Shown: positions 8,321 through 17,472 of the stretch, one piece after another | Layout of the letters: every line of letters starts with the position of its first letter | How positions within the stretch are numbered: the first letter of the stretch is position 1 | Position numbers and translations under genes: made by a program | Source: Paenibacillus sp. AN1007 | GTDB taxonomy: Bacteria > Bacillota > Bacilli > Paenibacillales > Paenibacillaceae | Assembly (NCBI RefSeq): GCF_040702995.1 | Contig: NZ_CP159992.1 | Location: 5,157,501 to 5,221,500 of the forward strand | Length of the DNA stretch: 64,000 nt | Direction: 5' to 3' | Notes under the pieces: generated by a model | Database searches by the model: none | What the model was told of the DNA's origin: nothing | What the model saw: only the letters and a program-made list of their open reading frames with translations

Positions 8321-8692
8321 TTACACGAGTCGGTAGCCGGCTGGCAGCCTGCGGTTTCTACGGATGGCACGAATTTCAGCCAAAGTGAGACGCTCGTTGG
8401 TGGAGATCAACGATTCCACGTCATTACCGCGAATCAAGTCATCCAAATCTCTCAGATTGGTGTTTCCGCGATAAACCCGGAATCCACCTTGAAAGTTAGG
8501 CCGTGTAAACAGCACAAGAGTTGCATTGGAACTCGTTGAGAAGAAGCGGAGACTCTCTACCCCGTCCAAAATATTGTCCAGGTTACGAAGCCCAGTATTT
8601 CCGCGGTAAATACGGCTTCTTCCTCTGTAGTTCTCCTCCGAGTACACGGTAAGACGAGGATACGTCTGACTGATGCTCACTGTTTTTTTCAT
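8321..8692 (-). CDS. Beta/gamma-crystallin-like protein, two Greek-key motifs
   Basis: 123 aa. Two repeats are visible: LTVYSEENYRGRSRIYRG...LRNLDNILDGVESLRFF (~14-50) and LVLFTRPNFQGGFRVYRG...LRDLDDLIRGNDVESLIS (~58-97). Each has the Y/F-x-x-x-x-F/Y-x-G and later V-x-S-L pattern of crystallin motifs. No signal peptide. A basic tail (IRAIRRNRRLPAGYRLV) follows. GGAGGG lies upstream of the ATG. Bacterial members bind calcium or act as structural or stress proteins; the D/N-x-x-S/T calcium signature is replaced here by SLRF/SLIS contexts, so calcium binding is uncertain. Confidence 0.75.
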   Translation of the reverse strand: MKKTVSISQTYPRLTVYSEENYRGRSRIYRGNTGLRNLDNILDGVESLRFFSTSSNATLVLFTRPNFQGGFRVYRGNTNLRDLDDLIRGNDVESLISTNERLTLAEIRAIRRNRRLPAGYRLV

Positions 8693-8790
8693 TTTGTTTT
8701 CCCTCCTCTCAAACTCATTCTATGAATGAATAAGAGAGAAAGTATGGACCAATCATCTGTCAGATTCGTCCATTTTCGTATTTTCATAAA

Positions 8791-9255
8791 TTATGCGCCG
8801 AGAATAGCCTCCCACACCGGACGAGTATGTCCTCCTGGATACAAAATATATAACAGAACATATACCACCACACCCGTCATTGCCGAGCCAAACCAGATCA
8901 TCGAGGTAAATCTGCCCCAGCGGCGATGCGTCCCAAACTTCTTTTTAAAACCAAGAACGAGTGTCGAGATACCAAATACTGCTGCCACAGTAGCCAGAAT
9001 AATATGAAAGATCAGAAAGATCCGATAAAAGATTTCCATATCCGGGTCCCCGCCCCAAGCCGTATTGCCTACGAATACCGTGCGGGACGTGTAGATTACA
9101 AAAAAGATCAGAGCCGCGATTGCTCCCGCTACCATAGCCGACTGGTGTGCCTCACGTTTACCCCGAATGATTAAAACCCAGCCAATCGCCACAAGTACCG
9201 CACTAATCACAATGAAAGAAGTACTGATCGTAGGCAGCCAGAAATACATATCCAT
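8791..9255 (-). CDS. ctaM: CtaM-like DUF420 membrane protein, oxidase maturation factor
   Basis: 154 aa with four or five membrane helices and conserved His residues (EAHQS, FLIFHIILA, THRRWGR), as in the DUF420 family (YozB/CtaM). CtaM is required for maturation of heme A cytochrome oxidases in Firmicutes. It is the last gene of the oxidase cluster, 37 bp after ctaG. A small TCATTC/GAATGA hairpin lies at 8715-8729 downstream without a clear T-run. Confidence 0.85.
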   Translation of the reverse strand: MDMYFWLPTISTSFIVISAVLVAIGWVLIIRGKREAHQSAMVAGAIAALIFFVIYTSRTVFVGNTAWGGDPDMEIFYRIFLIFHIILATVAAVFGISTLVLGFKKKFGTHRRWGRFTSMIWFGSAMTGVVVYVLLYILYPGGHTRPVWEAILGA

Positions 9256-9292
9256 CGTGCGTTCCCCCTTTTGTCATCACATTACAATCCAC

Positions 9293-10225
9293 TCATGATT
9301 TGGCAGCCGGATTTAGCGGTCCGGGCTCGTTGCCGCCGCCGCTAGGATAGGAATCATCATCCTCTTCCTGTCTCTCTTTCCGGTACCATTGAGTAAATAC
9401 ATAGGCCAGCATGGAAACGAAGATCCCCTCCTGAATGAACTTCATCAGAATTCCGCCTACCTGCTGATCTTCCTTGGCTGAAGATAAAAAATTAAAGAAC
9501 TCCGGCCCTCCAAACGAGCGCAGGATTGCCGAGGAATCGCCAGAGACGCAGTACCTCATCGCTTCAGCCCATACAGCCGGGTTGCTGTAGGTCTGATACA
9601 GCGGTTCGGATGCGAAAATAATCAATCCGCATGCCGGTGTTAACAGCACCATGTTCAGAAAAATGAATCCAACCTTCGACAAGCCCGATGCTTGTCTGCC
9701 CTCAGGAAGAGGATTCAGCAATGTCCACCACATCAGCATGGACGTGATAAAGAGCACAATATAATACAACCGGTGAACGGTAAAATTCAACATCACGTAA
9801 TCATGCACAATCGGCAGATGATACAAGGAAAACAGTCCGTTGAACAGCACGGCCGCTACAATCGGATGTGCCAAAAATGAAAGCTGGCGGGTCGGCAGCC
9901 AGCGCACGATGCTGCGCCACACCCAAGTGGGCAGCCCCTTCATCATCAATGGCGGGGCAATAAGGTAGGACAGCGCCATGCTTACCATATGGAAGCTGAA
10001 CATCACATGACCCAGCAGATTAAAAGGACCGGCTTGGGCCAGATACAGAACAAACAGACCTGTAAAAAACATCACTTTCTGTCCTGCTGTCGCCGGTTCA
10101 GCGTTCTGCACTTTCTCGCTGAATGGACCTACCAGCACCAGATATGCCGCTGCGATAATCAAAAATAAAGCAAGAACAAGTGGGCTCCACAAGTCCTCAA
10201 AACTAAAATACTGCAACCCGAGCAT
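9293..10225 (-). CDS. ctaG: CtaG, copper-dependent caa3 oxidase assembly protein
   Basis: 310 aa with about seven membrane helices, carrying GHVMFSFHMVSMALSYLIAPPLMMKGLP, SLYHLPIVHDYVM and HRLYYIVLFITSMLMWW, characteristic of the caa3-type CtaG family; the conserved histidines are thought to bind copper. The ATG at 10225 follows GGGGAGG; a longer in-frame start at 10261 has no ribosome site. The C-terminus is hydrophilic (QEEDDDSYPSGGGNEPGP). Lies 88 bp after ctaF in the operon. Confidence 0.92.
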   Translation of the reverse strand: MLGLQYFSFEDLWSPLVLALFLIIAAAYLVLVGPFSEKVQNAEPATAGQKVMFFTGLFVLYLAQAGPFNLLGHVMFSFHMVSMALSYLIAPPLMMKGLPTWVWRSIVRWLPTRQLSFLAHPIVAAVLFNGLFSLYHLPIVHDYVMLNFTVHRLYYIVLFITSMLMWWTLLNPLPEGRQASGLSKVGFIFLNMVLLTPACGLIIFASEPLYQTYSNPAVWAEAMRYCVSGDSSAILRSFGGPEFFNFLSSAKEDQQVGGILMKFIQEGIFVSMLAYVFTQWYRKERQEEDDDSYPSGGGNEPGPLNPAAKS

Positions 10226-10313
10226 ACGGGAAACCTCCCCGTGACCAGTTTTAGTGAACATTGGCTTCGTATAAAAGGGGAAAAGACGGCAGCATTCGCC
10301 GCCGCCATCTCTC

Positions 10314-10634
10314 TTACCACCACACCCAGAAGAGGGCCATAATAATACATGTAAAAGCTACGAAAAATCCAAAGGCCATAAACAGAATCGGCATCAAGTG
10401 ACCTTTGTCCTTCAAGTGCATCCAATAACCCAGCTGAACGAATACCTGAAGAATGGCCATGACGACCATAAGAATGATTGTGAAGGTTGTGTTGACCCCT
10501 CCGGCAGAAGCTGCCGCAAATGCAATCAATGTAAGAATAATGGAGAAAACAAATACGACAACGTGCTTCTGAGGTCCTTCAGCCCGGTGACGGTGCTTCA
10601 CAGGCTGTTGATCACTTTGATCCTGAGCGGACAT
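10314..10634 (-). CDS. ctaF: caa3 cytochrome c oxidase subunit IV
   Basis: 106 aa with three membrane helices; VFVQLGYWMHLKDKGH is the family signature of the COX4-like bacterial subunit. The N-terminal ~25 residues are charged and cytoplasmic. Begins 3 bp after the ctaE stop, so the two are probably translationally coupled. Confidence 0.93.
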   Translation of the reverse strand: MSAQDQSDQQPVKHRHRAEGPQKHVVVFVFSIILTLIAFAAASAGGVNTTFTIILMVVMAILQVFVQLGYWMHLKDKGHLMPILFMAFGFFVAFTCIIMALFWVWW

Positions 10635-10637
10635 GTG

Positions 10638-11264
10638 TTATCCCACCTTTCCGAGCAGGTACACGACCGTAAAGATGAACACCCACACAACGTCAATGAA
10701 GTGCCAATACATGGCGGAGACATAGACTTTCGGTGCGGTTACGACCGTTAATCCTTTTTTGAACAGCTGCCCGATAATGATTCCGATCCACACAATACCG
10801 AATGCAACGTGGGCTCCGTGGAACCCGACCAGCGTGTAGAATGCCGAACTGAAGGCACTCGTGGTCATACCGAACTCTTTATGCTTCACGTATTCGTAGA
10901 ACTCGTAAATCTCCAGACCAAGGAATCCCAGACCCAGAACAACCGTTATCCCCAGCCACAAGGCAAGTGCATTACGGTTCCCTTTGTGCATCGCCTGAAT
11001 GGCGAATACACTCGTCAAGCTGCTGACCAGGAGGATGAACGTTGCTGCTGCCACAAGAGGCAGATGAAACAATTCATTCGCTGTAGGTCCGTCATTGGTC
11101 TGCCCGCGGAGTGCGAGGAAGGTGGCGAAGAGCGTACCGAACAGCACTGTCTCGCCGCCAAGGAACAGCCAGAAGCCGATGAGCTTGTTGCGCCCTTCGA
11201 GCGTCGCCTTCTCCGGTTCATGCGGCAGTTTGCCGTTTACCGGCTCGGCATGTGAGGTTGTCAT
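10638..11264 (-). CDS. ctaE: caa3 cytochrome c oxidase subunit III
   Basis: 208 aa with five membrane helices, starting EGRNKLIGFWLFLGGETVLFGTLFATFLAL; YTLVGFHGAHVAFGIVWI and SAMYWHFIDVVWVFIFTVVYL are classic COX3 motifs. It overlaps the ctaD stop by 4 bases (ATGA) with GGGGGCGAG ahead of the ATG. Confidence 0.95.
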   Translation of the reverse strand: MTTSHAEPVNGKLPHEPEKATLEGRNKLIGFWLFLGGETVLFGTLFATFLALRGQTNDGPTANELFHLPLVAAATFILLVSSLTSVFAIQAMHKGNRNALALWLGITVVLGLGFLGLEIYEFYEYVKHKEFGMTTSAFSSAFYTLVGFHGAHVAFGIVWIGIIIGQLFKKGLTVVTAPKVYVSAMYWHFIDVVWVFIFTVVYLLGKVG

Positions 11265-13150
11265 GTTCTCGCCCCCTTCTCGTCCTGATCCTCCGGTTCA
11301 ATGTGCCAGCCGTGATCGTCATATAATGAACGCAGTGCCATCGCACCAAATGTAATAAGAAGACCGATAATAACCACAATATAATTATTGAAGATGATAT
11401 TCATAAATTCCAATTCGAATTTGTCTTTGCTGAACATCAGTCCAAGTCCTGCGATAAAAATACCTACAGACATGACAAACGGCAGCGGTGTAGCAGATGG
11501 CATATGAATCGAACCTACCGGTTCCGCCGGGGTCATCTCTTTGTTGCCTGCCATCTTCTCTTTCCAATACGCATCGATACCGCGCACCAGAGGCGTTTGC
11601 TTGAAGTTGTACTCTGGTGGTGGTGATGGGATCGTCCACTCCAGTGTACGTCCGTCTTCCCAAGGATCATTCGGTGCATCGACCGGTTTCCTCGTCGTAA
11701 TGACGATGTTGATCAAGAAGATGATTACGCCAACCCCCATCAGGAATGCGCCGATGGAGCTGACCAGGTTAAGCAGATCAAAATCCTGATTCGGCAAGTA
11801 TGTAACGATCCGGCGCTGCATCCCCATCAGACCGAGGAAATGCTGTACGAAGAAGGTCAGCTGGAAGCCGATCATGAATGTCCAGAACGTCCACTTTCCA
11901 AGCGTTTCACTCAGGATCCGGCCAAACATCTTCGGCCACCAGTAATGAAGCCCTGCGAATAATCCGAGTACGAGCCCGCCCACAATAACATAATGGAAGT
12001 GAGCTACGACAAAGTATGTGTCATGGAACTGGAAATCTGCCGGAGCAGAAGCCAGCATGACGCCGGTAACTCCGCCCATAACGAAGGTTGGAACAAATCC
12101 GACAGCGAAGAGGTTCGCCGCCGTGAAGCGAATCTGTCCACCCCACATCGTAAAGAGCCAGTTGAAGATTTTGATCCCTGTCGGTACGGCAATCAGCATC
12201 GTCGAGATCGAGAATAACGCATTGGCCACGTTACCGAGACCTGTAGTGAACATGTGATGCGCCCAGACCATGAAGCCCAGAAAGGCAATCAAAATCGTAG
12301 CGAACACCATGGAACTATAACCAAACAGCCGCTTACGCGAGAAGGTTGGAATAACCTCCGAGATAATGCCAAAGGCCGGCAAAATCAAAATGTAAACTTC
12401 CGGGTGTCCGAAAATCCAGAAGATATGCTGCCACAGTACGGGGTTACCACCGTTCGCAACATCGAAGAAATTCGCACCGAGAATCCGGTCAAACGTCAAC
12501 AATACCAGACCTACCGTGATGGCAGGAAAAGCAAACAGGATAATGGCGGACGTAATAAACGTGGTCCATGTAAACATTGGCATCCGCATATAGGACATGC
12601 CTGGTGCACGCATCGTAATAATGGTCGCCAGGAAGTTAATGCCGCCAATGAGTGTACCCAGACCGGCGATCTGAAGACCGATCGTATAGAAGTCCACACC
12701 ATGCGATTCACTGTACGCTGCACTGGATAGCGGTGTATACGCAGTCCATCCTGCGTCCGGCGCGCCTCCCATAACCCAGCTCAGATTAAGCAGCAAACCC
12801 CCAAACAAAAACGTCCAAAAACCTAACGCATTAACAAAAGGGAACGCTACGTCACGTGCCCCGATCTGCAAAGGAACGACCGCATTCATAATGGCAAAAA
12901 TAATCGGCATGACGCCAAGGAAAATCATCGTGGTTCCGTGCATCGTAATCAATTCGTTAAATACTTGTGCCGATACAAAAGTGTTCATCGGCTTCATCAG
13001 TTGAATCCGGATCAAAATGGCTTCAATTCCGCCAATGCCGAAGAAAAATCCGCCCGCAATTAAGTAAAGAACGGCAATTTTTTTGTGATCGACTGTGGTG
13101 ATCCAGTCCATCAAGCCCCTGTACCGCTTGACGCTATGCGCATGAGCCAA
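11261..13150 (-). CDS. ctaD: caa3 cytochrome c oxidase subunit I
   Basis: 629 aa, the catalytic heme A-copper subunit. Visible motifs: TMHGTTMIFLG (low-spin heme His), WIFGHPEVYILILPAFG (CuB His and cross-linked Tyr), WAHHMFTTG (CuB His pair) and DTYFVVAHFHYVIVGG (heme ligands). The C-terminal extension past helix 12 is normal for caa3 enzymes. The start codon is TTG at 13150 (GAAGGGGGT eight bases upstream); no in-frame ATG is better placed. Follows ctaC by 32 bp. Confidence 0.96.
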   Translation of the reverse strand: MAHAHSVKRYRGLMDWITTVDHKKIAVLYLIAGGFFFGIGGIEAILIRIQLMKPMNTFVSAQVFNELITMHGTTMIFLGVMPIIFAIMNAVVPLQIGARDVAFPFVNALGFWTFLFGGLLLNLSWVMGGAPDAGWTAYTPLSSAAYSESHGVDFYTIGLQIAGLGTLIGGINFLATIITMRAPGMSYMRMPMFTWTTFITSAIILFAFPAITVGLVLLTFDRILGANFFDVANGGNPVLWQHIFWIFGHPEVYILILPAFGIISEVIPTFSRKRLFGYSSMVFATILIAFLGFMVWAHHMFTTGLGNVANALFSISTMLIAVPTGIKIFNWLFTMWGGQIRFTAANLFAVGFVPTFVMGGVTGVMLASAPADFQFHDTYFVVAHFHYVIVGGLVLGLFAGLHYWWPKMFGRILSETLGKWTFWTFMIGFQLTFFVQHFLGLMGMQRRIVTYLPNQDFDLLNLVSSIGAFLMGVGVIIFLINIVITTRKPVDAPNDPWEDGRTLEWTIPSPPPEYNFKQTPLVRGIDAYWKEKMAGNKEMTPAEPVGSIHMPSATPLPFVMSVGIFIAGLGLMFSKDKFELEFMNIIFNNYIVVIIGLLITFGAMALRSLYDDHGWHIEPEDQDEKGART

Positions 13151-13182
13151 GGTTGTGTACCCCCTTCTTCATCCTTGCTGTT

Positions 13183-14235
13183 CTATTCGTAGTCCAATTT
13201 GTAATTGGCCAAATACTCGGCAATTCCGTCGATCTCCTCATCCGTGAGTCCGAGACTCTTCGGACTTGGCATGGTATTGCCCTCTTTCACAGACTGTGGA
13301 TCATGAAGCCACTCTTTCATGTTATCCAGCACCGGTTTGCCTTCTTCCTGACCCTCACGCTGATTCAGCAAAATACCTGCAACGGCTTCCTTGCCGCCAA
13401 TGCCTGTAAGGTTCGGTGCAGCCGGTCCGCCTTGATCGCCAACAGCGTGGCAGGAAAGGCAGTTTGTTTTGAATTTCTCGGCAAGCTGTGTGTCTTCAGG
13501 AAGAACAGCCGGTGCTTTCATGGCATTAACCCAGCGATCGAAAGACTCCTGACTTACAGCTTTAACTTTAAATTCCATGAAGGCATGTGATCTTCCGCAT
13601 AACTCGGCACATTTACCACGGTAAACGCCTTCATTCGGAGCCGAGAAGCTGAATTTGTTCAGTGTTCCATCCGGGTTTGTGTCCATTTTACCCGCAAGTG
13701 ACGGCACCCAGAAGGAATGAAGCACGTCAGCGGTTTTCAATTCAAATGCAATTTTCTTTCCGGTCGGGATGATGAGGTCTTGAGCGGTGGTTATGTCATA
13801 CTGAGGATAAGTGAATTCCCACCAATACTGATGTGAGGTTACCTGGACCTTAACTGCGTTTTTGTCGTTCGTCAGATCTTCACCATGGGCAAAAATCGTC
13901 TGCACCGTTGGCACAGCCAAAATAATGACCAGCAGAAGTGGAATGGCTGTCCATATTACTTCCAGTTTGAAGTTCCCTTCAACCTGCTCAGGCATTTCGG
14001 TCTGCCCGGCTCGTCTGCGAAACCTGATAAGGACATAGGCAGCAATCGCAAATACAATGATGAGCACCACGATCATAATCGCAATAGACAGCTTCATCAG
14101 ATCTAATTGGTCTTGCGCCACAGGACCTTGAGGTTTCATTGCCGACAAGTCTTCCCGCCCGCATGCGGATAGCAGCAAAGAGAACACTGCCAGCAAGGGA
14201 AGGATTCGCTTTGCAACCTGCCACTGTTTCATCAT
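13183..14235 (-). CDS. ctaC: caa3 oxidase subunit II with fused cytochrome c domain
   Basis: About 350 aa. A lipoprotein signal (LLAVFSLLLSAC-G) is followed by two membrane helices, a cupredoxin domain with the CuA site (GKCAELCGRSHAFMEF: C-x3-C-x3-H-x2-M) and a C-terminal cytochrome c domain with CLSCHAVG (CxxCH) and methionine-containing GNTMPSP. The cytochrome c fusion marks this as caa3. The ATG at 14235 fits the lipoprotein signal and has GTGGGGT upstream; a longer in-frame start would add a charged stretch before the signal peptide. First gene of ctaCDEFG-ctaM. Confidence 0.95.
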   Translation of the reverse strand: MMKQWQVAKRILPLLAVFSLLLSACGREDLSAMKPQGPVAQDQLDLMKLSIAIMIVVLIIVFAIAAYVLIRFRRRAGQTEMPEQVEGNFKLEVIWTAIPLLLVIILAVPTVQTIFAHGEDLTNDKNAVKVQVTSHQYWWEFTYPQYDITTAQDLIIPTGKKIAFELKTADVLHSFWVPSLAGKMDTNPDGTLNKFSFSAPNEGVYRGKCAELCGRSHAFMEFKVKAVSQESFDRWVNAMKAPAVLPEDTQLAEKFKTNCLSCHAVGDQGGPAAPNLTGIGGKEAVAGILLNQREGQEEGKPVLDNMKEWLHDPQSVKEGNTMPSPKSLGLTDEEIDGIAEYLANYKLDYE

Positions 14236-14442
14236 TGATCTACCCCACTTTTTTACGTTTTCGTAGATTACGGTTGTCGTTCGGTACAAAGGCAGCACTG
14301 TACGTTTCGGTACGATAAACATAATCCTCTTCATCAAATAGAATGCTTACAAAAATAACGCTTCCAGTACTCCCGTCATTTCCTGTCCAGGGCATGTCTG
14401 CGCATTCTTCCAATTCATTCTATATGCTTTAATCACTTATTA

Positions 14443-14471
14443 AATATAAGTTGAGGGTATGATTTTGTCAA
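14443..14471 (-). promoter_or_regulatory. Consensus sigma-A promoter of the cta operon
   Basis: On the minus strand TTGACA, exactly 17 bases, then TATATT. It gives a leader of roughly 200 bases before ctaC. Confidence 0.82.
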
Positions 14472-14841
14472 TCTTTGGACACATGTTCACAAATTGTTCA
14501 CTTTATGTATAAAACCGCTCTGCAGCTTGCTTTGCAAACGATTTCACTTAAAAGTATTACTCTCTTCATCTGAAAAATTTTGCCAAATTTCGGTGATAAA
14601 CTAAAAATTCTTAGCGATTTTTATCACAATCAAAACATGTGGTATTATGCAAAAATGAACACACTTAGGTTAAGGTAATCATTTCCACTGAAACTGGAAA
14701 TGGTTAAATCTGCCCCATGCGTTTGTCCGCCATGATTGGCATGGAGCAGCCCTCGTCAGTCTTTACCATTTTGATGTTTACATCTCCGGGTCTTAACAAC
14801 CGCTTCTCTGTTTTCTTGTATGGTTCATTATCTTCTTGTTC
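14472..14841. other. Intergenic region between ctaC promoter and map 3' end
   Basis: No gene seen. At 14484-14501 there is a double TGTTCAC/TTGTTCAC element described in the findings. At 14680-14702 a small hairpin (CATTTCCA/TGGAAATG) lies downstream of map, without a T-run. Confidence 0.6.
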
Positions 14842-15597
14842 TCAAGTACCATCTGTCAGAATTAAAGGTCCATCCTTAGTAATCGCTATAGTATGTTCAT
14901 ACTGCACACCCCAGCTTCCATCAAGCGTTCGCACGGTCCAGCCGTCCTCATCCCAGACTACAGCGCCGGAGCTGCCCTTCGTGAAGATCGGTTCGATGGT
15001 TATGACCATACCTTCAGCAAGCATCATTCCTGTTTTGCGTTTCCCGTAAGGCAGCACATTCGGCGGCTCATGGATATACTGCCCGATACCGTGACCGATC
15101 AGCGGCTTCACAATGCCGTATCGGTATAATCTGGCTGTCCGCTCAATGGCATTACCGATGTCTCCAAGCGTATTGCCCGGAACAGCCTGAGCTATCGCTT
15201 TATACAGTGCTTTCTCTGTACGCTGCATAAGCCTGCGAATCGATCTGCTCGGTTCGTCTACGGCATATGTCCAGGCCGAATCAGCAAGCCATCCGTCTTT
15301 GTTTACAACCATATCGATTGTAACGACATCTCCGCTTGTCAGTGCCTGATTGCCGGGAAATCCGTGACAGACCACTTCATTCACTGAAGCACATGTGGCG
15401 TAAGGATATCCCTTATACCCTTTTTGCTCAGGTGTCGCCCCATGATTCGCAAGGAATACCTCCACACGTTCGTTAATTTCCGCTGTTGTGGTGCCTGGAA
15501 CCATGTACTTCTCGATATGTTGATGGCAGCTTCGTAATATTCGTCCCGCTTCCCGCATGCAGCCAATCTCTTCTCTTGTTTTTAAAATAGGGTCCAC
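14842..15597 (-). CDS. map: Methionine aminopeptidase, type I
   Basis: 251 aa. Removes N-terminal Met from nascent proteins. Metal ligands and active-site residues are in place: VVTIDMVVNKDGWLADSAWT (two Asp), GHGIGQYIHEPP (His), VITIEPIF (Glu) and QYEHTIAI (Glu). NEVVCHGFP holds the substrate-pocket His. The start is GTG at 15597 behind AGGAAGGATGAAGG; the ATG one base upstream is out of frame. Not in the usual ribosomal-protein operon, so it is probably a second map copy, as in Bacillus YflG; that is inference. Confidence 0.9.
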   Translation of the reverse strand: MDPILKTREEIGCMREAGRILRSCHQHIEKYMVPGTTTAEINERVEVFLANHGATPEQKGYKGYPYATCASVNEVVCHGFPGNQALTSGDVVTIDMVVNKDGWLADSAWTYAVDEPSRSIRRLMQRTEKALYKAIAQAVPGNTLGDIGNAIERTARLYRYGIVKPLIGHGIGQYIHEPPNVLPYGKRKTGMMLAEGMVITIEPIFTKGSSGAVVWDEDGWTVRTLDGSWGVQYEHTIAITKDGPLILTDGT

Positions 15598-15720
15598 ATG
15601 CCTTCATCCTTCCTGCTGTAGGTGTACTTCTATATATATGCAGCAGGCCTACAACAAAGCCCCCTAAAGTGACATCTGTATCGAGAAAGTACAGCCGATG
15701 CGGCCCCTCTGCCCAAACGC

Positions 15721-15761
15721 AAAAAAAACCGTCTTCCGGAGCCAAGGCCCGAGAGACGGTT
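15721..15761 (-). terminator. Terminator of the 62-aa protein gene
   Basis: On the minus strand AACCGTCT pairs with AGACGGTT and is followed by TTTTTTTG. It lies about 40 bases after the stop at 15804. Confidence 0.85.
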
Positions 15762-15803
15762 CTATTCATATTTTGAACAGTATAATCAGAAGTTGGTGTT
15801 GTT

Positions 15804-15992
15804 TCAGGATACGGAAGAATCCATCTTGACAAGCTCATGCTCAACGACAGAAGTCAATTCTTCCTCATACCCACCCGTAATCCGGTATTTTCTCACATAC
15901 TCCTTCACGAATTTTTTTGGATCCTTAGGACGGAAAATCCGAGTCATTTCCCTCAAACTTTCTTTGACCTCATTGTGACCTTTCGTTGCCAT
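15804..15992 (-). CDS. 62-aa charged hypothetical protein
   Basis: 62 aa, highly charged and helical (MATKGHNEVKESLREMTRIFRPKDPKKFVKEYVRKYRITGG...). GGGAGGG lies 8-9 bases before the ATG and a terminator follows, so it is a real gene. No recognised domain. Upstream is a perfect palindrome at 16150-16168 that may be an operator. Confidence 0.7.
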   Translation of the reverse strand: MATKGHNEVKESLREMTRIFRPKDPKKFVKEYVRKYRITGGYEEELTSVVEHELVKMDSSVS

Positions 15993-16387
15993 TGTAATTC
16001 CCTCCCAAAACGTTGAAAGTGAATGCTCCGTTTAGAGAACGCCGAATAAGTCTTAAATGCCATTCATGAAGTTGTGTGCGCGGCTTAAAGCAAGCTTTAG
16101 GTCGGGAACCTCGCCGAATAGCAAGTACCTGACACTATAAATACCCGATATGATTCAGGTTGAATCATAATCTTATTGTATCATATTCGGAACCTCGTTA
16201 CGACTTGACGATTTTTCCTAATATATATAACGGTTTTACGGCCCAAAAAGTTTAATTCCGAATCATATTTTACAAAATGTTTATTCTATACGGATTAATC
16301 TATCCAGCATAACTCCCAACTATTCGGGGGATATTATCTTGGACCACCAAATCAGTTAACTATCTGGAATTAAAAGGAGGACCTGTT
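15993..16387. other. Divergent intergenic region with a palindrome
   Basis: AT-rich region between two divergent small genes. It holds a perfect inverted repeat, ATGATTCA-ggt-TGAATCAT at 16150-16168. No coding potential seen. Confidence 0.5.
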
Positions 16388-16660
16388 ATGGATCGCAAAG
16401 AACAGGATATGCTGCCCCTTTCGCATGAAAAGGTAGAAGTCGACGGTGTTTATATCAATGAATCCGGGCAGGAAGAACATCTTCACCGGGGTCAGCATTT
16501 CCCCGCCGATCCCGTACTTGGCAGGACGGAATGGAAGCTGACGGAGTTTGCTTTCGATAATCATCATGAAGGAAAAACAGATGAGCGTCTCGTGCCTAAG
16601 GAAGATGACGAGGATAAGAAAGGAAAAATCACCAGTCCCCGCAGACAGATTCAAACTTAG
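16388..16660 (+). CDS. YjzC-like small hydrophilic protein
   Basis: 90 aa. GVYINESGQEEHLHRGQHFPADPVLGRTEWKLTEF resembles the YjzC family core (a Gly/Tyr stretch then an aromatic strand ending in T-x-W); the rest is acidic and basic low-complexity (DEDKKGK). AAGGAGG is eight bases upstream. The function of YjzC proteins is unknown. Precedes the DUF4870 gene by 67 bp and may be co-transcribed. Confidence 0.65.
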   Translation: MDRKEQDMLPLSHEKVEVDGVYINESGQEEHLHRGQHFPADPVLGRTEWKLTEFAFDNHHEGKTDERLVPKEDDEDKKGKITSPRRQIQT

Positions 16661-16727
16661 TGAATTCATCGGTTCAGTTCTGTCCAGCTCCTACATAGCC
16701 TTATAAAAAGGACAAAGGAGGCTGGGC

Positions 16728-17069
16728 ATGATGTCCCCCATGAAATCGTCCAGTGGTCTGGATGAAAATATAGCCGGCATGTTGTGTTATCTTTTCACAT
16801 TTGTAGGCGGCATTATCTTTCTGGCAGTGGAGAAGCGAAGCAAATTTGTATTATTTCATGCTCTTCAATCCGTAACGGTCTTTGGACTGATCATGGTGGG
16901 GCATGTGCTGTCGACCTTTCTTCCGCTGTTCGGTCCGCTTGTGGCGTCACTGTTATCCCTGCTGGGTGTAATTGTATGGCTCCTGACGGTAATCGCCAGT
17001 CTGCAGGGGAAATGGTTCAAACTGCCTTGGATCGGTGATTTTGCCGAAAAACAGATGAGGCACCTCTAA
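16728..17069 (+). CDS. DUF4870/Tic20-like membrane protein
   Basis: 113 aa with three membrane helices: NIAGMLCYLFTFVGGIIFLAVEKRSKFVLFHALQS is the DUF4870 signature, including the FHA-Q-S motif before the second helix. Starts at ATGATG behind AAAGGAGG. Function unknown. Ends just before a strong terminator. Confidence 0.82.
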   Translation: MMSPMKSSSGLDENIAGMLCYLFTFVGGIIFLAVEKRSKFVLFHALQSVTVFGLIMVGHVLSTFLPLFGPLVASLLSLLGVIVWLLTVIASLQGKWFKLPWIGDFAEKQMRHL

Positions 17070-17090
17070 CATCACAGGCATTCGAAAAAA

Positions 17091-17131
17091 CACCGAAACA
17101 ACGGGCCTCTTCTGAACCCTTTGTTCCGGTG
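17091..17131 (+). terminator. Terminator after the DUF4870 gene
   Basis: CACCGAAACAACGGG pairs with CCCTTTGTTCCGGTG (two mismatches), with A-runs before and TTT after; usable on both strands. Confidence 0.8.
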
Positions 17132-17472
17132 TTTCCTGTGCGTATATTATGTTAACTTTAAGAATTGAATTGACACTAAATACACGAGATACTGAATTTA
17201 ATAGTCCATTTATTGTATGTTTAACATCGTTGATATTTTATAACATAAATTATCAAGGTCATAAATCGTTCGTATCCTGAGTCAACATGGGTTATGTCAT
17301 GAATCATTCATGATATCAGTTTACATAATAGTGCATTTGAACCGCAGGTACTCCCCACAAACCACAAAATAAACCTGTGTTCACGATAAAGCAAACTACC
17401 TTATCTCTACTGATTTTCCATTAGCATTCGGTCTTACATTATTCCTATCTGTCTTATCTAACCTTATGTGCC
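17132..17472. other. AT-rich gap between convergent genes
   Basis: About 340 bp without coding signs. It holds one perfect 17-bp palindrome, TCATGAAT-C-ATTCATGA at 17297-17313. No terminator for pbuX is clear. Confidence 0.5.
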
